The notes beneath the pieces were generated by a model, which saw only the letters and a list, made by a program, of their open reading frames with translations, was not told the DNA's origin and did no database searches. Both the position numbers and the translations under genes were made by a program. A stretch of 64,000 nt of DNA. Origin: Flavonifractor porci. Its GTDB lineage: Bacteria > Bacillota > Clostridia > Oscillospirales > Oscillospiraceae. Every line of letters starts with the position of its first letter. The stretch's first letter is position 1. Below, in pieces: positions 50,870-59,305 of the stretch. The stretch lies in the NCBI RefSeq assembly GCF_037572415.1, contig NZ_JBBHLB010000014.1, positions 22,830-86,829 of the forward strand, written 5' to 3'.

Positions 50870-52079
50870 TGTCAACGGCGGCTTCTAACTGCTCCGGGGA
50901 AGTAAAGCCGTATTGCTGGTAGACGGACAGCGTTTTGGCGGCCTGCTTCAGATTGTGTATCTTCGCCCAGCGTTCATAGCCCCGGCCTTTGCCCTCGGCC
51001 ATTTTCTGCTCAATGTCCACAAGCCGCTGCACTCCGTCCTGTTTCGGGGCGGCTATCTCGGCTCTGGCAACCTGCAAGCGGTCTTTTATGGTGCGTGGGG
51101 GATCGGGGGATCTGGCTGGCGCTTCGGCTGCTCTGGCGGCGTTTTGCTCTAAAACGGCAAAGACAGCGGCGCGGTCAAAATCGTCGCCCAGCTTCCGGGC
51201 GGTAATTGGCTTTGTCCTGTCCGGCGTGAGGTAGGAAAGCCGCCCCCGGCTCTCCTTGACGGTCACACCCTCCTGCAGCAACAGAGAGGAAAACTCGTCA
51301 AAGCTGGCGGCGGTGGCAAGGGCTTTCCGTAGGGTCTGCCGCAGCTTCTCCTTGTTCGTTTCAAACTTGGTCTGCCGGGGCGTGATACTATCGGCAATCA
51401 TGGGGGCGTTCTGCTTGTCCAGCGCGGCCTGTCCCTTTTTCTGCGCCCAATACTCCCGGTCGGTGACGCGGTTCTTGCTGCCGTTCAAGAGGTCGATTTG
51501 ATAAAGCCCCTCCCGGTGGCACATCTCCATGACTTCGGATTTGAAGTAGCGCAGGGCAGCGTCGGTACATCGGTGCTTGCAGCCGACTTTCGTATCGGCC
51601 GGCCTGTCCATGTAGGGCAGGAACGGCACTTCCTCAATCCGCAGGCTGTTTATGACGATATGCACATGAATGTTGCCGCTGTGGTTATGCCCGTCCGGGT
51701 GGGTGCAGACAAGGGCCTGGTGGCCGGGAAAATGCTCTTTACAGAATTGTTCCCCCAACGCCTGCGCCCGGTCTACGGTCAGGCCGTTGTCCGGCCCGTC
51801 CCGCGGGTCAAAGCTGATGATGTAGTGGTGGCTTTTCACATCTTCCCGCCGCTGGTTTTTCTGATAGCGGAGATTGGCCCGCATACACGCAACGGCAAAA
51901 TCCTCCCCGTCGCAGTTCAGCGTGGACAGCCGGTAGTCCTCGCGGGGGATAAGCCTGCCGGTTTCATCAAGGACGGGCTTCATGGTAAACTCGTCATGCT
52001 CAAAGAGAAGATATTGCTCGGCGGCTCCGTAGTCGGCGTTTTTAGAGTTGATATGCTTGAGTGTTGCCAACCGCGTCAC
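50862..52079 (-). CDS. MobA/VirD2-type relaxase, C-terminally truncated
   Basis: 405 residues. The relaxase domain is complete: a Tyr-bearing N-terminus (NADYGAAEQYLLFEHDEF), SHHYIISFDPRD and the histidine metal site HNHSGNIHVHIVINS. The accessory region ends at SPEQLEAAVDTA with a stop formed where the gene meets the PrgI stub, so a C-terminal helical tail of perhaps 100 residues is missing. Nicking may survive. It overlaps MobC by 38 bases. Confidence 0.85.
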   Translation of the reverse strand: MTRLATLKHINSKNADYGAAEQYLLFEHDEFTMKPVLDETGRLIPREDYRLSTLNCDGEDFAVACMRANLRYQKNQRREDVKSHHYIISFDPRDGPDNGLTVDRAQALGEQFCKEHFPGHQALVCTHPDGHNHSGNIHVHIVINSLRIEEVPFLPYMDRPADTKVGCKHRCTDAALRYFKSEVMEMCHREGLYQIDLLNGSKNRVTDREYWAQKKGQAALDKQNAPMIADSITPRQTKFETNKEKLRQTLRKALATAASFDEFSSLLLQEGVTVKESRGRLSYLTPDRTKPITARKLGDDFDRAAVFAVLEQNAARAAEAPARSPDPPRTIKDRLQVARAEIAAPKQDGVQRLVDIEQKMAEGKGRGYERWAKIHNLKQAAKTLSVYQQYGFTSPEQLEAAVDTA

Positions 52080-52440
52080 CTACTTTCTTGAGGACTTCAT
52101 ACTTGAGGACGGCAAGGTCGGATATGGCGGCGCGTACCTCGCCGGAAAGGGTGTTGTAGGGTACGCCGTATTCGTTCAGATACCGGGCAATCTGATTGAG
52201 GTTGCCGCCGATCCTGCCGTACTCGGCTGTCAGCTTCCCGACAGCGGAAAGCAACTCGTCATTGACCGACGACACATGGACAACCGGGCGTATGGTCGCC
52301 CGCCGTATCGCCTGCCGGAGAAATTCGGACTGGCTGATACCATAGGGCGCAAGCCGCGCTGTGAAGTCGGCATACTCATCTTCGGACAGCCGGGTTTTCA
52401 CAACGCGGCTGCGGTGGGGCGTGTTGTATTTCTTTCGCAT
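52042..52440 (-). CDS. MobC relaxosome accessory protein
   Basis: 132 residues from MRKKYNTPHRSRVV after AAAGGAGGTCACACC. An RHH-like N-terminus (RVVKTRLSEDEYADF, ISQSEFLRQAIRRA) and the MobC signature GGNLNQIARYLNEYG are present. It binds oriT and helps the relaxase nick. It overlaps the relaxase start, as usual. Confidence 0.93.
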   Translation of the reverse strand: MRKKYNTPHRSRVVKTRLSEDEYADFTARLAPYGISQSEFLRQAIRRATIRPVVHVSSVNDELLSAVGKLTAEYGRIGGNLNQIARYLNEYGVPYNTLSGEVRAAISDLAVLKYEVLKKVGDAVGNTQAYQL

Positions 52441-52937
52441 GGTGTGACCTCCTTTCTCGCCCGTAAGGGCGCATGAGCAGGGTTTGGGGAAGGCACTCCC
52501 CAACAAGTTTCCCGCGAGGGGCAAAACTGCAGAATTGCGGATTTTGGCACCGTGGTAGAAACTTGCTCTCCGTGACTGCAAACTTTCTCTCACTTCCGTC
52601 CGCCACTTTTTTGGAAAACTGCAACCACAAAAGTTTGTTTCTCTTTTTCTGCTACTACTAATCCTGTAAAGGGCATTCCTGCCCGCTTTCGCTAAAATGA
52701 CACCGGACGCAGTGGTTTCTACCCGGTGTTGGAGAAATCCTTTCTCTTTGCCCTCTACTACGGGTAAATGCTCCAAATGCCAAACACCAGGGCAGAAAAA
52801 TTCCCTCCTCGCTTACTACTACAACCGGCAGGGGGCAAAATGGCCGGGAGCGGAGCCGGACAACAAAAAAAGCAGTAAATCTTTTTCAAGACTTACTGCT
52901 TTCGCTGGCCGCGTCGGTGGCGGCTGGTATTCAGTTT
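52441..52937. other. Intergenic region upstream of mobC, candidate oriT
   Basis: About 500 bases without a gene. ACACCGG (52700-52706) and CCGGTGT (52723-52729) form an inverted repeat, and CTACTACT/TACTACTAC tracts recur at about 52650 and 52815. Position directly upstream of mobC-mobA is where oriT is normally found. Short open frames here lack ribosome sites. Confidence 0.5.
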
Positions 52938-53150
52938 TTATGACTTGTCCGGTGGTTCGTCAAGCCGGAACTTGAATTGACAGTCAATTAACCGCTGCTT
53001 TACATAGTCCTCCACCTCGGCGTTGACCTGCCCGTTCACTTTTGAGAAATAGCGGATATATCCGGCGTAGTGGAGCAGGACAGCGTTCACGGCTTCTGGG
53101 TCGCCCTCACGGGCTTTGAGGATTGTTTCATAGGGGAGAAGTCTACTCAT
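52938..53150 (-). CDS. Small HTH-type conjugative-element protein (HTH_16-like)
   Basis: 70 residues: MSRLLPYETILKAREGDPEA, then VLLHYAGYIRYFSKVNG and EVEDYVKQRLIDCQFKFRL, the sequence type found immediately after sigma-like genes in Tn916-family and clostridial elements. Its start overlaps the sigma-derived stop at 53143-53150, showing that this pair was an original sigma/HTH operon before the tet(W) cassette arrived. Confidence 0.85.
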   Translation of the reverse strand: MSRLLPYETILKAREGDPEAVNAVLLHYAGYIRYFSKVNGQVNAEVEDYVKQRLIDCQFKFRLDEPPDKS

Positions 53151-53889
53151 ACCGGCTCACCCCCATTTCTTCGCGTAGCCGCTGCAAGGCAAGCTGGATA
53201 TGCCGCCCCGCTGTGCTGCGTGACCGGCCAATACACGCGCCGATCACGCGCTGCGGCTGGCGCAGAAAGTAATAATAAATCTGCTCTTTCGGTTGCCCTT
53301 CAATCGCTATATCATAGTAACTGTGCGGTGTCATATATTTTTCAGTCAACGTGACAAAACAAGGGTGTTGCGTTGCAAAGACAAAAATTCCGCTTTCCTG
53401 CAACAGTTCATAAACAGCCATAAGAAGTGGTTCAATATCCGTAATATCCATAATTGCCATATTAGAAACTGCTTTCGTAAAGGCTCGATTTCTTTTTAAT
53501 TCTAATATACTTTTTCTATCGGTCGCATCCGCCACACAAAATTCAATTTGTTTTGCATATTGTGATTGCCGTCTTTTAGCCAATTCTATCATTTTTTTGC
53601 TGTAATCAAAAGCGACAACCGAAGCGCCTCTTTGTGCAAGATACGAAGAATAATTTCCATTGCCACACGCAATATCCAAAATGTAATCCGCAGGATTAGG
53701 AGATAGAAGTTCCGTTACTTTGGGACGCACTACCTCTCTGTGAAATTCATTAGATTCGTCACCCATTGCATTATCCCAAAATTGTGCGTTCTCCTCCCAG
53801 ATTTTTTTACTTTCCTCTGTTCCCATGTTCTCTCCCACTCCCCAAATTTGCTTTTTTGCTTCCATTAAATCTTCCTTACTATATTCCAT
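53143..53889 (-). CDS. Fusion: SAM-dependent methyltransferase truncated into a sigma region 4 tail
   Basis: 248 residues from MEYSKEDLMEAKKQ. Residues 1-about 205 are a class I methyltransferase: DYILDIACGNGNYSSYL (motif I), VVAFDYSKKM, then ATQHPCF. Where a C-terminal methyltransferase subdomain should follow, the frame changes at EGQPKEQIYY into FLRQPQRVIGACIGRSRSTA and ALQRLREEMGVSRYE, the helix-turn-helix end of a sigma factor. The methyltransferase is thus incomplete and the sigma gene headless. It lies 50 bases after tet(W) and is probably co-transcribed with it. Confidence 0.85.
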   Translation of the reverse strand: MEYSKEDLMEAKKQIWGVGENMGTEESKKIWEENAQFWDNAMGDESNEFHREVVRPKVTELLSPNPADYILDIACGNGNYSSYLAQRGASVVAFDYSKKMIELAKRRQSQYAKQIEFCVADATDRKSILELKRNRAFTKAVSNMAIMDITDIEPLLMAVYELLQESGIFVFATQHPCFVTLTEKYMTPHSYYDIAIEGQPKEQIYYYFLRQPQRVIGACIGRSRSTAGRHIQLALQRLREEMGVSRYE

Positions 53890-53939
53890 TGTTACCCTCC
53901 ATAACTTCTGATTGTTGCCGTCTTGACGATTATGTATCT

Positions 53940-55859
53940 TTACATTACCTTCTGAAACATATGGCGCACCTTGTCCAGGCGGCTGTTTGGACGGCGGGGC
54001 TGGATGACCGGCTGACCGACAGCGGCCTGATATCCTTTCAGCTCTGTAAGGCATACGCTCCGCCCGTTGGTGTAAAAGGCCAGATCAGTACGGTATGCCT
54101 GTATACAGCGGGCAGGAATCTCGCCAGTAAAGACAACTTCATCCTTTTTTACCTGGGCCGTTTCGATGGTGGCACAGTATTTCGGTGCATCATGATAAGC
54201 CCTGGAAAGGTATTCCTGGGGCGCATAGAGGATGAAGGAGAGATAAGGTTCCAGCAGCTGCGTCCCCGATTCCTTCAATGCCTGTTCCAATACAATCGGG
54301 GCCAATGAGCGGAAGTCCGCCGGCGTGCTGACCGGACTGTAATAAAGCCCGTATTCAAAGCAAATCTTACAGTCCGTTACGTTCCAGCCGAACAAGCCCT
54401 GCTCCAGCCCGTAACGGATACCATCCCTGACAGCGTTTTGAAAACTCTGGTTCAAGTATCCCAGCGAAACCCGGCTCTCGTATTGTACACCGGAGCCAAG
54501 CGAGAGTGGTGTAACAGACAGTCCTATGGATGCCCAAAACGGGTTGGGCGGCACCTCGATATGGATGGTGTGGCTGGCTGCTTTGAGCGGCCGCTCCATA
54601 TAAATGACGGAGGGTTCCTTTACCACTGTTTCAAGCTTGTATTTTTCCGACAGCAAAGCGGAAACAACCTCCAACTGCACCCGGCCCAAAAAAGAAAGAA
54701 TGATCTCATGGGTGATGGAATCCACTTCGCAACGCAAAAGCGGGTCAGTATCCGCAAGTTGCGTAAGAGCGTCCAGCAGCCGTTCTCTTTGCGCTGCCGT
54801 TTTCGGCGCAATCGTCGTCCGCAGCATGGGGAGGGGGTCCTCGCGCCACCTTTTACGAGGGAGCCGGGTTTGGTCCCCTAATACATCGTTTAACCTCACG
54901 CTGTCGCTGGGAAGGATAACAATTTCACCCTGATAAGCGGTGTCTGTCCGAACAATTTCCCCTTTGGATGGAATACGCATCTCTGTGATTTTCAGCTTTT
55001 CTCTCCCGGCCAGGGCCACCGTATCCCGCAGGCGCAGCGTTCCGCTGTATAACCGTAGATAGACACGCCGCTGGCCGCAATCGGTGTACTCAACCTTGAA
55101 AACGCTGCCGCATAGGGCGGCGCCCCCCTGTTCCCCAATCGGTTGGAACAGCCCTGTCACCGCATCCATCAACGGTTGAATGCCAAGGCCATTTTTGGCG
55201 CTGCCATGATAGACTGGGAACAGGGAGGCGTCTTGAACCCGCTGCTGTTCCTCCCGCGCAAGTTTTTCCCGGCTGATTGGTTCTCCTGCGATATACTTTT
55301 CCAATAATTCATCGTTATTTTCGATGACCGCATCCCATGCTTCTATGTCGGTATTTTCCTCCAGGACTATTTCCGGGGACAGCGACACCGTCTGCTTGAT
55401 GATAATATCGGCGGAGAGCTTATCCCGAACAGACTGAACCACGCTCTGCAAATCAACGCCAGCCTGGTCGATCTTGTTGATAAAGATAACGGTGGGAATG
55501 TTCATTTTCCGCAGGGCATGGAACAGAATACGGGTCTGGGCCTGCACGCCATCTTTAGCGGAGATCACCAAGATGGCCCCATCTAAAACAGCCAAAGAGC
55601 GGTACACCTCCGCCAAAAAATCCATGTGGCCGGGCGTATCCACAATGTTAACTTTACATCTGTGCCACTGGAAGGAAGTGACTGCCGCTTGAATGGTAAT
55701 CCCACGCTGCCGCTCCAAAAACATGGTGTCCGTCCTCGTTGTCCCTTTTTCGACGCTCCCCGGTTCTGAAATGGCTCCGCTGGCATATAGCAGGCTCTCC
55801 GTCAAGGTCGTCTTTCCAGCGTCTACATGGGCAAGAATTCCAATATTGATTATTTTCAT
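53940..55859 (-). CDS. tet(W): Tetracycline resistance ribosomal protection protein Tet(W)
   Basis: 639 residues, full length, matching Tet(W) as I know it throughout. It is an EF-G-like GTPase that dislodges tetracycline from the ribosome. G1 is AHVDAGKTT, the effector region RQRGITIQ, G3 DTPGHMDF, G4 INKID; the C-terminal domain IV is complete to RHMFQKVM. GGGAGGACAATCAC precedes the ATG. A leader peptide and attenuator lie upstream. Codon use differs from the host, as expected for a widely transferred gene. Confidence 0.98.
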   Translation of the reverse strand: MKIINIGILAHVDAGKTTLTESLLYASGAISEPGSVEKGTTRTDTMFLERQRGITIQAAVTSFQWHRCKVNIVDTPGHMDFLAEVYRSLAVLDGAILVISAKDGVQAQTRILFHALRKMNIPTVIFINKIDQAGVDLQSVVQSVRDKLSADIIIKQTVSLSPEIVLEENTDIEAWDAVIENNDELLEKYIAGEPISREKLAREEQQRVQDASLFPVYHGSAKNGLGIQPLMDAVTGLFQPIGEQGGAALCGSVFKVEYTDCGQRRVYLRLYSGTLRLRDTVALAGREKLKITEMRIPSKGEIVRTDTAYQGEIVILPSDSVRLNDVLGDQTRLPRKRWREDPLPMLRTTIAPKTAAQRERLLDALTQLADTDPLLRCEVDSITHEIILSFLGRVQLEVVSALLSEKYKLETVVKEPSVIYMERPLKAASHTIHIEVPPNPFWASIGLSVTPLSLGSGVQYESRVSLGYLNQSFQNAVRDGIRYGLEQGLFGWNVTDCKICFEYGLYYSPVSTPADFRSLAPIVLEQALKESGTQLLEPYLSFILYAPQEYLSRAYHDAPKYCATIETAQVKKDEVVFTGEIPARCIQAYRTDLAFYTNGRSVCLTELKGYQAAVGQPVIQPRRPNSRLDKVRHMFQKVM

Positions 55860-55899
55860 GTGATTGTCCTCCCTTTACAGCCCCAAAGGGCATAAAAAT

Positions 55900-55930
55900 C
55901 CCCAGCAGTAAAATACTTTTACCACTGGGG
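55900..55930 (-). promoter_or_regulatory. tet(W) transcription attenuator hairpin
   Basis: CCCCAG-T/C-G-GTAAAA pairs with TTTTAC-TG-CTGGGG on the minus strand, followed by ATTTTT. It overlaps the end of the leader peptide, the arrangement known from tet(M), where ribosome progress under tetracycline prevents termination. Confidence 0.85.
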
Positions 55931-55963
55931 ATTATAAGTTGCGGACATACACATATACAGCAT
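55919..55963 (-). CDS. tet(W) leader peptide
   Basis: 14-codon frame MLYMCMSATYNPQW with stop inside the attenuator stem. It is the same leader as described for tet(M). A TTGACATAT element lies about 40 bases upstream on the minus strand, but the exact promoter is not assigned. Confidence 0.85.
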   Translation of the reverse strand: MLYMCMSATYNPQW

Positions 55964-56220
55964 ACACCTGTTTGTGATTGCTGTTTTTGGGGATATGTCA
56001 AAATTGATAAGGCAAAAGTATTCTTAAATTGGGTACAAAAAACTAAGCCCCTACAAAAGGAGCTATCATAATCCTTTGTTCCCACTATTTGATTATAGTT
56101 TTATTTAAGAATACCTTGCCGCATATTTTTTACTCCTTTTCTGGATTAAATCATTGTATCACATCAGTTTTAGGAAAGCAAGTACCTAAAAGAAATTTTT
56201 CTTCCCCTTATATGTAACAA

Positions 56221-56424
56221 TCATACCGGCTTCCTAGCGTTCAGAATGTTTTCTGCTGTCTGCTGTGGTGTTTGGTTGGAATTGTCCAACCAAAAGCCGA
56301 TCCGTGGTGTTGTCTGCATTTTACTAAATACAAATTCAATGTATACAGAAAGATATAAGGAGTGGGAGGGATTCCGCCGTAGTTGGCATTGTAGGAAAAT
56401 CCAAAAGTTTAGATTTTCCCACAA
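56221..56424 (-). pseudogene. C-terminal remnant of a P-loop kinase-like gene (tentative)
   Basis: An open frame of 67 codons whose last third, RIGFWLDNSNQTPQQTAENI, resembles the end of small AAA/shikimate-kinase-like proteins (the LDNS...T-E/Q-xTA pattern). The first half has no recognisable Walker A and the start is weak. It lies at the upstream edge of the tet(W) cassette and is probably a leftover from an earlier insertion. Confidence 0.4.
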
Positions 56425-56499
56425 TGCTTATCTTTTGGTCTTTGGTTCGGAATAGTGTAGTGCTGGCGGTCTATCTCTTGTTTTCGGTTGCTTGCTTCC

Positions 56500-56640
56500 T
56501 TACCGTACATGAGCATTTGCGCCGGGGTTGTCGTTGCCGTAACCTTCCAGCAGGTTGATGACACCCCAGATGCCGAGACCGGCGCCCAGAGCGATAACGA
56601 GGGTCTGAAGAACGGTGATATTACAATGATAGATGGCTAT
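56500..56640 (-). pseudogene. Maff2-family membrane protein, N-terminal stub
   Basis: Codons for VLQTLVIALGAGLGIWGVIN then LLEGYGNDNPGA match the start of Maff2, the small membrane protein between the coupling protein and VirB6 in these elements. After NPGA the frame turns into five unrelated residues and a stop at the cassette edge. The normal ATG position now reads ATA (56640), although the GGGAGGT ribosome site remains; an upstream in-frame GTG exists at 56649. Confidence 0.8.
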
Positions 56641-56888
56641 GGGTATCACCTCCCGGATAAAATGAAAACCCGCAAAAATGGTACAGACGCCAAAGGCGGG
56701 TATACTGTTTTTGTGGGTGTGCAGGGATAGCCGCGTAAGCGGCGCAAGGGGTGCAGCCCCTTGTTGCGGCAAAGCCGCCAATGTCGGTCAGAGAGGGAAG
56801 CAAGCGGCTTTCTCTCTGTGCCGACAAGCCCTCGGCAGAGCGCACGCACCCGTAAGGGTGTATAAGTGCGCCCTTTGTACCAAAGGGA

Positions 56889-57194
56889 TTATTCGCTTTT
56901 CCCGCCCTCGGTGCGTTTTTTCAGATAGCCCCGCGCTTCCTCGCTCGTCAGGGCAAGCCGGAGAAAGGCGGCGGCTTCTTCGTCGGTCATGGTCTTTGCT
57001 TCTGGCACAATGCTCTCAAAGACCGCACCCCGGACGATCAGCCGATGGCTGCGCGTCCTGCGTTCCTCTTGGGATAACTTTTGCCGCAACACCTTTTCCC
57101 GATTTTCAAGCTGCCGGATTTTCTTCTTCCCGTCCTCAATCTCGGCTTGCAATTCCTCGCGTTTTTTTCTCTCGGTTTCGTCATGGGTGGTCAC
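56889..57194 (-). CDS. DUF3847 family mobilisable-element protein
   Basis: About 101 residues. It has a charged coiled coil (EIEDGKKKIRQLENREKVL), then RRTRSHRLIVRGAVFESIVP and a short C-terminal helix, as in DUF3847 proteins that accompany mob genes. The called GTG start overlaps its AAAGGAG site, so the true start is uncertain and may be further in. It belongs to an inserted segment between the coupling protein and Maff2 stubs. Confidence 0.7.
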   Translation of the reverse strand: MTTHDETERKKREELQAEIEDGKKKIRQLENREKVLRQKLSQEERRTRSHRLIVRGAVFESIVPEAKTMTDEEAAAFLRLALTSEEARGYLKKRTEGGKSE

Positions 57195-57315
57195 TCCTTT
57201 CTACCTGTCGGCATAGAAAAAGGACAGTCGATTTCCTCGGCTGTCCTTTTGATTAGGGTGTTTGGTTTACTCCGTTCTGCTCAATAAATGGGAATATTAA
57301 ATATCAATACGCCCT

Positions 57316-58149
57316 TTAATACATTCCTATTAAAACATCAGCTTCGATTGTCAAATGTGTGAGAGTACGCCAATCAACGCAATCTTTTTCAACGCAAAAG
57401 AGAAGCGGCGTCATTTCAATAAACGACATTCTTTGTTCTGATGACAACTGTACGGTGGCTGAAACCGTTTCTCTTGAAATGGTTTTAAGATATTTCTCAA
57501 AATATTCAACGACAGACTCATTTGAATAATCTGGATTTTTCAAGTGTGCTTGCACTTTAGTCCTGATTTCCCTCAAATGATTTTTCGTAGGAATTACTTT
57601 CACAACATATCCGTTAGGAGATAGCAATCGCTGAAATTCTTTGTAGTGTGCAGGCGAAAATATGTCTAAAATACAATCCATACTTCCGTCTTTCAAAGGG
57701 ATTTTTGATAAGTCAGTAACAAACCACTTCACTGCTTTGCGCTTGTCTTTTTTTGATGCAATCTGTATTGCCTCCCTTGACAAGTCAAAGGCAAAGATGT
57801 TTCGTTCTGTTCTTTGCTGTATCTGCCTTGCATAGAAACCCTCGCCGCAACCAACATCTAAAATGTTTCTTATAGATGGCGTATCAGAAATAAACTGTAT
57901 GATTTTCTCCAACACAACATCATACATGCCATACTCCAAAATTTGGTGCCGGTTGTCAAAAGACCGCTTGCTGTAGTTGGTTTTGGGCGATGATTTTAAC
58001 AACAAATTTACATACCCATATCTTGAAATATCAAAGCAATGTCCATGTCTACAAATTAGGCTATTGCCTTGTATATCCATTGATTTTGTGCAAATTGGGC
58101 ATTGAAAATAAACCTTGCTGTCTGCAAAGCGTGATAAATTATTATTCAT
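57316..58149 (-). CDS. RlmA-type 23S rRNA (guanine-N1) methyltransferase
   Basis: 277 residues, complete. The N-terminal zinc site CPIC (17, 20) with CRHGHC (33-38) and the FDISRYGYVNLL segment are those of RlmA/TlrB enzymes; the methyltransferase domain has NILDVGCGEGFYARQIQ, DLSREAIQIA and DIFSPAHYKEFQRLL. Related enzymes methylate G745 or G748 of 23S rRNA, and the TlrB branch gives macrolide (tylosin-type) resistance. Which branch this is cannot be told by eye. It is AT-rich and sits as cargo in the second inserted segment, suggesting a resistance role. Confidence 0.85.
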   Translation of the reverse strand: MNNNLSRFADSKVYFQCPICTKSMDIQGNSLICRHGHCFDISRYGYVNLLLKSSPKTNYSKRSFDNRHQILEYGMYDVVLEKIIQFISDTPSIRNILDVGCGEGFYARQIQQRTERNIFAFDLSREAIQIASKKDKRKAVKWFVTDLSKIPLKDGSMDCILDIFSPAHYKEFQRLLSPNGYVVKVIPTKNHLREIRTKVQAHLKNPDYSNESVVEYFEKYLKTISRETVSATVQLSSEQRMSFIEMTPLLFCVEKDCVDWRTLTHLTIEADVLIGMY

Positions 58150-58317
58150 TTGTTTTTCCTCCGTAATTACATCTCTGCTTCAATAAGCGAGTTATGCAAT
58201 ACGGATAACCGCAACATAACTCGCGGTTTTATCTTAATCTCATAAATGTAACCATTGTGTTGTCCTCCAATCAATTCCGCAGTATTACTCTGCTTTTAGA
58301 AAAAGTATAGCACAAAA

Positions 58318-58620
58318 CTATGAACATTTCAACTCTATTTCAGCCTGTCGGCGACGTTGCTCTCTCTGGCATACCGCCCGCCGTTCCTCGCTGTATGGGG
58401 CGGTCAGACGGAAAGAGAAGCGGCCTTTCTCAATGTCAAACTCCATGCAGCCCGTTTCCGGGTCTGCGTCAGTCTGCTGGCAGATCGCCGGATAACGGCG
58501 GCTGTATGCAAGCAGACGCTTTTTCAAGGCGGTGTTGTGGGTGCGGATATGGATAAGGGGGTCTTTCTCGTCAAACCAAATATCGGTGGTCTTTTCCTGC
58601 TTGGTAAGCCCTGTTCTCAT
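58318..58620 (-). CDS. Small conserved mobile-element protein
   Basis: 100 residues: MRTGLTKQEKTTDIWFDEKD, then a helical KKRLLAYSRRYPAICQQTD and a C-terminal RFSFRLTAPYSEERR. It recurs in clostridial transposons next to tnpW-like genes; function unknown. AAAGGAGTTTGC lies upstream. It is followed by the methyltransferase as separate cargo. Confidence 0.65.
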   Translation of the reverse strand: MRTGLTKQEKTTDIWFDEKDPLIHIRTHNTALKKRLLAYSRRYPAICQQTDADPETGCMEFDIEKGRFSFRLTAPYSEERRAVCQREQRRRQAEIELKCS

Positions 58621-58754
58621 GCAAACTCCTTTCTGTGCCCCTGTTACGCAATAGGGGCATTTTTCGGGTGTTTTCTCCGGCTCTTGACTTGGAGAAAACG
58701 GCGTTTTTGACGATAAAAACCGCCCGGACGTGGAATGTATCGTCGGGGCGGCTG

Positions 58755-58970
58755 TTATCGCAAGATTTCCGATTTTTCCGGCTCTTGACCGTCAGACGCA
58801 GATAAACACGAACTGTCGGCAAGTATCGTCTTGAGCAGCTTGTCGCGGAATGTTTCTGTGCTGCTGTGATTGAAAAATAACTCCGCAACAATAGTCTGCC
58901 CGTTTCTCTGCGTCGTGATAATACTGTCGGGGTTCCGGGGCGCGGTGGGCGTCCCGTTCTGTTCTGTCAT
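58755..58970 (-). CDS. TnpW-like transposon-encoded small protein
   Basis: 71 residues from MTEQNGTPTAPRNPDSI. The middle, RNGQTIVAELFFNHSSTET, continuing FRDKLLKTIL, is the conserved TnpW pattern. It lies immediately after the break in the coupling protein and thus marks the edge of the inserted mobilisable segment. Confidence 0.75.
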   Translation of the reverse strand: MTEQNGTPTAPRNPDSIITTQRNGQTIVAELFFNHSSTETFRDKLLKTILADSSCLSASDGQEPEKSEILR

Positions 58971-58993
58971 ATAGGCTTCCTTTACACTTAAAA

Positions 58994-59305
58994 TTATGCA
59001 CTCCAGCGGGCGGAACCGTACTCCATGCCATGCCGGTATTTTTTGGCGTTCTTGCTTTTGAGATAGACGGCCAACCGCAGACCAGCGCCACAGCACAGTC
59101 CCACCAACAGGTCCAGCGGGTGAAGGCTGGGCCACCAGCTGGCCAGCGCCACCGGCAGCGTGGAGAAGAACGAGAGCATTTTTGCCGAAGCGTCCGCACC
59201 TGTGGCCATACGCCAGCCTTCTCCAAAATTGGTGGCGAACAGACCCACCAGGAGATATGGCAGGTTCAGCAGAACGAGCTTTTTGATGTCCAACTGCTTT
59301 TTCAT
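58994..59305 (-). pseudogene. VirD4/TcpA-like coupling protein, N-terminal fragment
   Basis: 103 codons of a protein normally about 600. It includes the N-terminal membrane part (LLNLPYLLVGLFATNFGEGW, FHPLDLLVGLCCGAGLRLAV by its ends) and KKYRHGMEYGSARW, then stops before the Walker A region. Loss of the ATPase core disables coupling of the relaxosome to the channel. It overlaps the upstream PcfB-like gene by four bases as in intact operons. Confidence 0.88.

Noticed and set aside
52697..52975. 92-codon plus-strand frame upstream of mobC
   Set aside because: No start signal or recognisable product; the region fits a noncoding oriT area.
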